This document shows positions 61,134 to 64,000 of a stretch of DNA of 64,000 nucleotides, in pieces; within the stretch, counting starts at the first letter, position 1, and each line of letters begins with the position of its first letter. The notes under the pieces are model-generated. The model had not been told where the DNA came from. It did no database searches and saw only the letters and a program-made list of their open reading frames with translations. This DNA comes from an uncultured Bdellovibrionales bacterium (GTDB lineage Bacteria; Bdellovibrionota; Bdellovibrionia; Bdellovibrionales; UBA1609), in contig CAILEP010000034.1 in assembly GCA_903833275.1 (NCBI GenBank), forward strand, positions 22,786 through 86,785, read 5' to 3'. The position numbers and the translations under genes are program-made.

Positions 61134-61715
61134 ATGAAACAATTAATCTCTATCGCAACTACGAAACAATCTAACAAGTTTATTTTAGTCGCTGCACTTC
61201 TGGCGACATTCATGGCGTCGGCAAGTATCGCCGACCCCGGCATTCGACCAGGGGATAACGGGCGCCCCGGCAATGGGTTTCACAACCCGGGCCCACTATT
61301 GCCTCCGCCCCCACTGCCGATGGGGCCACCATACGGCCGACCCGGCGATGGCCGCGGAGATGGGCATGGCGATGGCCGGGGAAACGGCGGCTATCAAAAT
61401 GGCAATTACGATAGCGGCGCAATGATGGCGCGAATTCAGAGGCTTGAAAATGAACTTCAAGGGGTATCAGAGCGAATTTCAAGACTTGAAATGCAAAGAC
61501 TCGCTCCACCACCACCCCCCGTGATTTCGCCGTACCAGCCACCGGTGGCCTCGAGCTTCTATTGTACCGCTCGCTGTGGCAACGATACGAATACGCAATT
61601 TGGTGGCCGTGGTCGAACGCAAACCGAGGCTCAGCAAGCCGCGATAGAAGAGGTGCGCCGGCACTTTACCTGTTTTGCCCCGACTCAGATTGGCGAGTGC
61701 TCGCAAGAGCAATAG
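61134..61715 (+). CDS. Secreted protein with Gly/Pro-rich and coiled-coil segments
   Basis: ATG 61134 is preceded by a GGGGGG stretch, and its N-terminus is a signal peptide (FILVAALLATFMASASIA). The mature part has a Gly/Asn/Pro-rich low-complexity run (RPGDGRGDGHGDGRG), a short coiled coil (IQRLENELQGVSERISRLE), a proline stretch and a C-terminal small domain with four Cys (YCTARCGND, FTCFAP, GECSQ) that may form two disulfides. Family unknown. The longer frame to 60975 is a chance extension. Confidence 0.75.
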   Translation: MKQLISIATTKQSNKFILVAALLATFMASASIADPGIRPGDNGRPGNGFHNPGPLLPPPPLPMGPPYGRPGDGRGDGHGDGRGNGGYQNGNYDSGAMMARIQRLENELQGVSERISRLEMQRLAPPPPPVISPYQPPVASSFYCTARCGNDTNTQFGGRGRTQTEAQQAAIEEVRRHFTCFAPTQIGECSQEQ

Positions 61716-61718
61716 GGT

Positions 61719-62126
61719 TTAGAAATCGATTCGCTTTCTCGTTTTTTTTACATCAGAGCGCCGCGACTTGGTTTCGTGGCGTCTCTCTTTTGAGCCCCGC
61801 GTGGGCCGCGTTTTCTTACGCTTCTTCGGCACAAAAAAAGCCTTTTCGAGAAGGTCTTCAAGTTTTTCAAAACAGCGTTTGCGATTGGTTTCTTTGTCGC
61901 GCGACTCTTCTGAGCGAATTAACAAATCGCCGGCGCGAGTTAGCCTCGGGCCAAGATAAGTCAAAAGTTGCAGTCGCTTTTCAGGTGTAAACGATTGCGA
62001 GTCGACGAGATTCCAGCGAAGAATCACCGCCGAGTTGGTGCGATTGACGTTTTGACCACCCGGGCCGCTGCTGCGGGTGACCTCAAATTCGATTTCATGA
62101 AGCATAACCTGATCGAGATAACTCAT
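61719..62126 (-). CDS. arfB: Peptidyl-tRNA hydrolase ArfB (ribosome rescue)
   Basis: A protein of 135 residues with the GGQ catalytic motif (SSGPGGQNVNRTNS) and a long basic C-terminal tail (KKRKKTRPTRGSKERRHETKSRR) that sits in the empty mRNA channel. This is the ArfB/YaeJ layout, not a full release factor, since codon-reading domains are missing. It frees stalled ribosomes that lack a stop codon, independently of tmRNA. It is divergent from ssrA, the tmRNA gene, 86 bases away. Confidence 0.93.
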   Translation of the reverse strand: MSYLDQVMLHEIEFEVTRSSGPGGQNVNRTNSAVILRWNLVDSQSFTPEKRLQLLTYLGPRLTRAGDLLIRSEESRDKETNRKRCFEKLEDLLEKAFFVPKKRKKTRPTRGSKERRHETKSRRSDVKKTRKRIDF

Positions 62127-62171
62127 TAATTATAATTGTCAGCTGAAACTTGCCGACCTAAAAGAACAATT

Positions 62172-62201
62172 TTGTGTTTAGGGGGCGAAATATGCTATGC
62201 T
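62172..62201 (+). promoter_or_regulatory. Promoter of ssrA
   Basis: TTGTGT (62172-62177), an 18-base spacer and TATGCT (62196-62201). The -10 ends 11 bases before the tmRNA 5' end at 62213. Confidence 0.6.
62181..62190 (+). repeat. Upstream copy of the tmRNA 5' end
   Basis: GGGGGCGAAA at 62181-62190 is repeated exactly at 62213-62222, the first 10 bases of the tmRNA, 32 bases later. It lies within the promoter spacer. Confidence 0.6.
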
Positions 62202-62212
62202 TACCACGTTCT

Positions 62213-62570
62213 GGGGGCGAAACGGCTTCGACGCGGGTCGTGAAGCTTCAGGAGCATGCCGGGGAGTCTCACCTCGATAAAAAAAGGCAAAATTATAATC
62301 GGCAACGATTATGCTCTTGCTGCCTAATTAAGTTTAGGATTTAACAGCACGCCGAAGCGCAGGGCGGTGACGCTTGCGATTAGGTGTTACTTTTGTCACC
62401 TCGATTTCATCTGTTTTCTGCAGGGATGAAATTTAAAACTTCTGCGGGAACGTCCACGAGAAAGCGTGTTCATGCGCGTTCACGTGGTCTGATAAATCAT
62501 GAAATAAGCATGTAGTCGCCTGAAAGTGGAACTCTTGCGGACCCGGGTTCAACTCCCGGCGCCTCCACCA
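62213..62570 (+). ncRNA. ssrA: Transfer-messenger RNA
   Basis: A one-piece tmRNA of 358 bases. The 5' end GGGGGCG pairs with CGCCTCC before the encoded 3' ACCA. The T-arm GACCCGGGTTCAACTCCCGG is intact. The tag frame has resume codon GGC at 62301-62303, after an ATAATC stretch that resembles the tag-defining TAGTC, and ends with stop TAA at 62325-62327. The tag is GNDYALAA (8 residues) and ends in the ALAA protease signal. It rescues stalled ribosomes and marks the product for ClpXP-type proteolysis. Such 3' ends are favoured insertion sites for mobile elements. Confidence 0.96.
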
Positions 62571-62690
62571 TATACGGAACCTGAAAATGGTTCTAAGTTG
62601 TTAATAAGATTCGTTTCTCCCCTCTGGGGGAATCACCTTCAGGTTCCGAGGTTCTACAAGGGATCAATAGCTTGGAACGCTAATGAGGAT
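62571..62690 (+). other. Structured junction after ssrA
   Basis: CGGAACCTGAA (62575-62585) and TTCAGGTTCCG (62638-62648) are a perfect 11-bp inverted repeat. Between them lies a second hairpin (CTCCCC/GGGGG, 62617-62630). It could be a terminator for ssrA, a recombination site or a structured RNA. There is no T-run after the outer stem. The stretch continues with GAGGA (62685-62689), the ribosome-binding site of the next gene. Confidence 0.6.
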
Positions 62691-62695
62691 TTGTG

Positions 62696-63142
62696 ATGAA
62701 GTTTTTGGAATTCGATCCGAGTAAAAGTAAATCCAACAAAGAAAAACACGGAATTAGTTTTGAAGAAGCCGAACCACTTTTCCAGAAGAGTAATAAGTAT
62801 TTCATTGGCCGTCACCTCCATTGGAATTACGAGTTTCAACCTGAGGGTCGGGAGAAAGTCTTGTTTGAAGACGGAAATGGTGGCTACTGGGTCTGCGTCT
62901 TCTCTGACCGTAATTTAGCAGAAGGGATCAGGCCAATATCAATTCACCGGCTGTTAGAAACTCAAAGTGGCGGTTTAATAGTTGATGTTTCAAAAGAACT
63001 TGTAGACAGTTATGAGCGCATTTCCAAAGCATCAGGAAATAGTCCGAAAGTCCTTAAGGAATTCTGGAAGACTTGGGAGAAGCGCTTGGCCTACGGGAAA
63101 AAAAGAGATAGTGAAACAGAAAGAAAATTGCGAGATAATTAG
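62696..63142 (+). CDS. BrnT-like protein, extended C-terminus
   Basis: The N-terminal third has the BrnT-type pattern: FLEFDPSKSKSNKEKHGISFEEAEPLF (F-x-x-D-P-x-K-x-x-x-N-x-x-K-H-G-I-S-F-E-E-A). Some later features fit (YWVCVFSD, GIRPISIHRL). BrnT is a ribonuclease toxin of about 95 residues paired with BrnA. Here the protein has 148 residues, with a basic helical tail (KEFWKTWEKRLAYGKKRD), and no BrnA is seen, so toxin activity is doubtful. ATG 62696 has GAGGA 6 bases upstream. The DNA is more AT-rich than the genes before ssrA. Confidence 0.55.
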   Translation: MKFLEFDPSKSKSNKEKHGISFEEAEPLFQKSNKYFIGRHLHWNYEFQPEGREKVLFEDGNGGYWVCVFSDRNLAEGIRPISIHRLLETQSGGLIVDVSKELVDSYERISKASGNSPKVLKEFWKTWEKRLAYGKKRDSETERKLRDN

Positions 63143-63166
63143 AAGGATATTAGCTAGGGATAATGC

Positions 63167-63781
63167 ATGGATCCTATGAACCCTCAAAAGTTGGAAGTCG
63201 CGTATCATGAAGCTGGCCATGCAGCTATGGCTTTAAGTTACGGTCTTAAAATTAAAAAAAGCTCACTTATTGGAACGGCAGAATACCGTGGAGTCACCTC
63301 ACTCGAGCCGTTCGAGCGGAAAAACACCATTGAACATGCGGAACGAGAGATAAGACTGAATTTGGCAGGTTTTGTCGGTGAAGGATTATTTTCAGAAAAT
63401 AAAATAAAAATCGACCCTCCAACTCATCCGGAATTGCTAGATTCAATTAAGATAGTTCGAGATATGTTGAATGATGAGGGGTTCAGAAATTTCGCTAATG
63501 GATTACCAGATTTCTACCAGCGTAACCTTAATATGATTATAGATCCTACGGTCAGAGGCTACATCAATTGCATGCTGGAATCTTGCTTTGCAAAAATGAT
63601 CCCTTTGAAGCCGGCAATTAAATCAATCGCCGAAGAATTGAATCGAAGAGACGAGCTTTCAGGAGAAGAGATTGCCGATCTTTTTAATTCTTGTATCCGG
63701 TCGAGCCTAGGCGCAGATCACATAAAACACTCCACTTCCGTTCTTCAGGGAATCAATATGTTAGGGGATGTTCCTAAATGA
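63167..63781 (+). CDS. Stand-alone M41-type (FtsH-like) zinc protease domain
   Basis: A protein of 204 residues with the zinc motif VAYHEAGHAAMALSYG (HEAGH) as in the M41 peptidase half of FtsH, without the AAA ATPase or membrane helices. Later acidic positions (EIRLNLAGFVGEGL) resemble the FtsH segment after the motif. The helical C-terminus ends in ELSGEEIADLF. Substrate unknown; such domains are frequent in phage and island genes. AGGGA lies 6 bases upstream of ATG. It has low GC compared with the core genes and overlaps the next ORF by 4 bases. Confidence 0.68.
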   Translation: MDPMNPQKLEVAYHEAGHAAMALSYGLKIKKSSLIGTAEYRGVTSLEPFERKNTIEHAEREIRLNLAGFVGEGLFSENKIKIDPPTHPELLDSIKIVRDMLNDEGFRNFANGLPDFYQRNLNMIIDPTVRGYINCMLESCFAKMIPLKPAIKSIAEELNRRDELSGEEIADLFNSCIRSSLGADHIKHSTSVLQGINMLGDVPK

Positions 63782-63939
63782 AAATGTTAATCTCACTTAC
63801 TCTGATACTAATTTCTTTCGCAGCTAACGCTGAAGAGATGATTGAAGGCGTTAGGTTCGTTACTGACCTGCCCCCACGAATTGGCCCACCTTCTATCGGA
63901 CTGAATTTGTTTAAGCAACATGTTTATCACTCAGTGTGA
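63778..63939 (+). CDS. Small secreted peptide, 53 residues
   Basis: Too short for usual gene finders. ATG 63778 overlaps the stop of the protease gene (ATGA), so it is translationally coupled. The N-terminus (MKMLISLTLILISFAANA) is a clean signal peptide with ANA|E cleavage, leaving a mature peptide of about 35 residues with a PPRIGPP stretch. No family is known. A further open stretch in another frame follows (63940-63997), so a frameshift of a longer gene is possible. Confidence 0.55.
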   Translation: MKMLISLTLILISFAANAEEMIEGVRFVTDLPPRIGPPSIGLNLFKQHVYHSV

Positions 63940-64000
63940 TTGTTAGCGGTGCTGGCGGTTTACCATTTAAACTGCTGTGTGGTCGAACTTGGTTATAATG

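Noticed and set aside
1..64000. CRISPR array, tRNA or rRNA genes, insertion sequences
   Set aside because: I saw no regularly spaced repeats, transposase motifs, cloverleaf sequences other than the tmRNA ends, or rRNA segments.

Overview
The window comes from a Gram-negative (diderm) bacterium of roughly 50% GC. Many products carry Sec or lipoprotein signals, there are two outer-membrane-barrel-like proteins, and quinone synthesis is of the classical menaquinone (MK) type. Gene style and content (MK only, many small lipoproteins, pseudo-enzymes, many TTG/GTG starts) suggest a Bdellovibrionota / former Deltaproteobacteria relative. That placement is an inference and no marker gene here settles it. 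Nearly all of the window is dense chromosomal core, with short gaps and many 4-base ATGA/GTGA overlaps.

Layout. 1-5.5 kb: 3' end of alaS, secreted proteins of unknown function, and mutY reading in frame into a TolB-like beta-propeller lipoprotein. 5.5-12.8 kb: RNA metabolism (DEAD-box helicase with an RG-rich tail, poly(A) polymerase-type nucleotidyltransferase), an esterase, a lytic-transglycosylase-like secreted protein with a membrane partner, and tatA. 12.9-18.9 kb: divergent transketolase, adenosine-deaminase-family protein, lipoprotein, GNAT protein and endonuclease III. 19-24 kb: DoxX, SDR and a thiamine-type ABC transporter (thiBPQ) plus a DUF1648 membrane protein. 24-28.6 kb: receiver-PilZ protein, citrate synthase, a probably inactive SpoIIE-type phosphatase, a SirB1-like protein and rsmJ.

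28.6-47.6 kb is the metabolic centre. It holds polyprenyl synthase plus a UbiA paralogue, a possible DHNA-CoA thioesterase, a menF-menD-menH-menB-menA-menC-menE operon, DAHP synthase with menG/ubiE, and the operon ung-dppA-aroB-aroA-aroKDE-aroC. Together these encode the whole route from PEP and erythrose-4-phosphate through chorismate to menaquinone, apart from the isoprenoid precursors. The shikimate operon is notable: shikimate kinase, type I dehydroquinase and shikimate dehydrogenase are fused in one protein, and the order aroB, aroA, (K-D-E) is the domain order of the fungal AROM pentafunctional enzyme.

47.7-62.2 kb: lexA with duplicated operator-like repeats, dapF, a flavin/2Fe-2S reductase, tandem DUF3187 barrels, assorted envelope and hydrolase genes, an RRM protein with a clear terminator, a TIGR01777-SRPBCC fusion, and arfB. 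62.2-64 kb: ssrA (tmRNA), divergent from arfB. It is followed by a structured inverted-repeat segment and a more AT-rich run of BrnT-like, M41-protease-like and small secreted-peptide genes, which looks like the start of an island inserted at the tmRNA 3' end.
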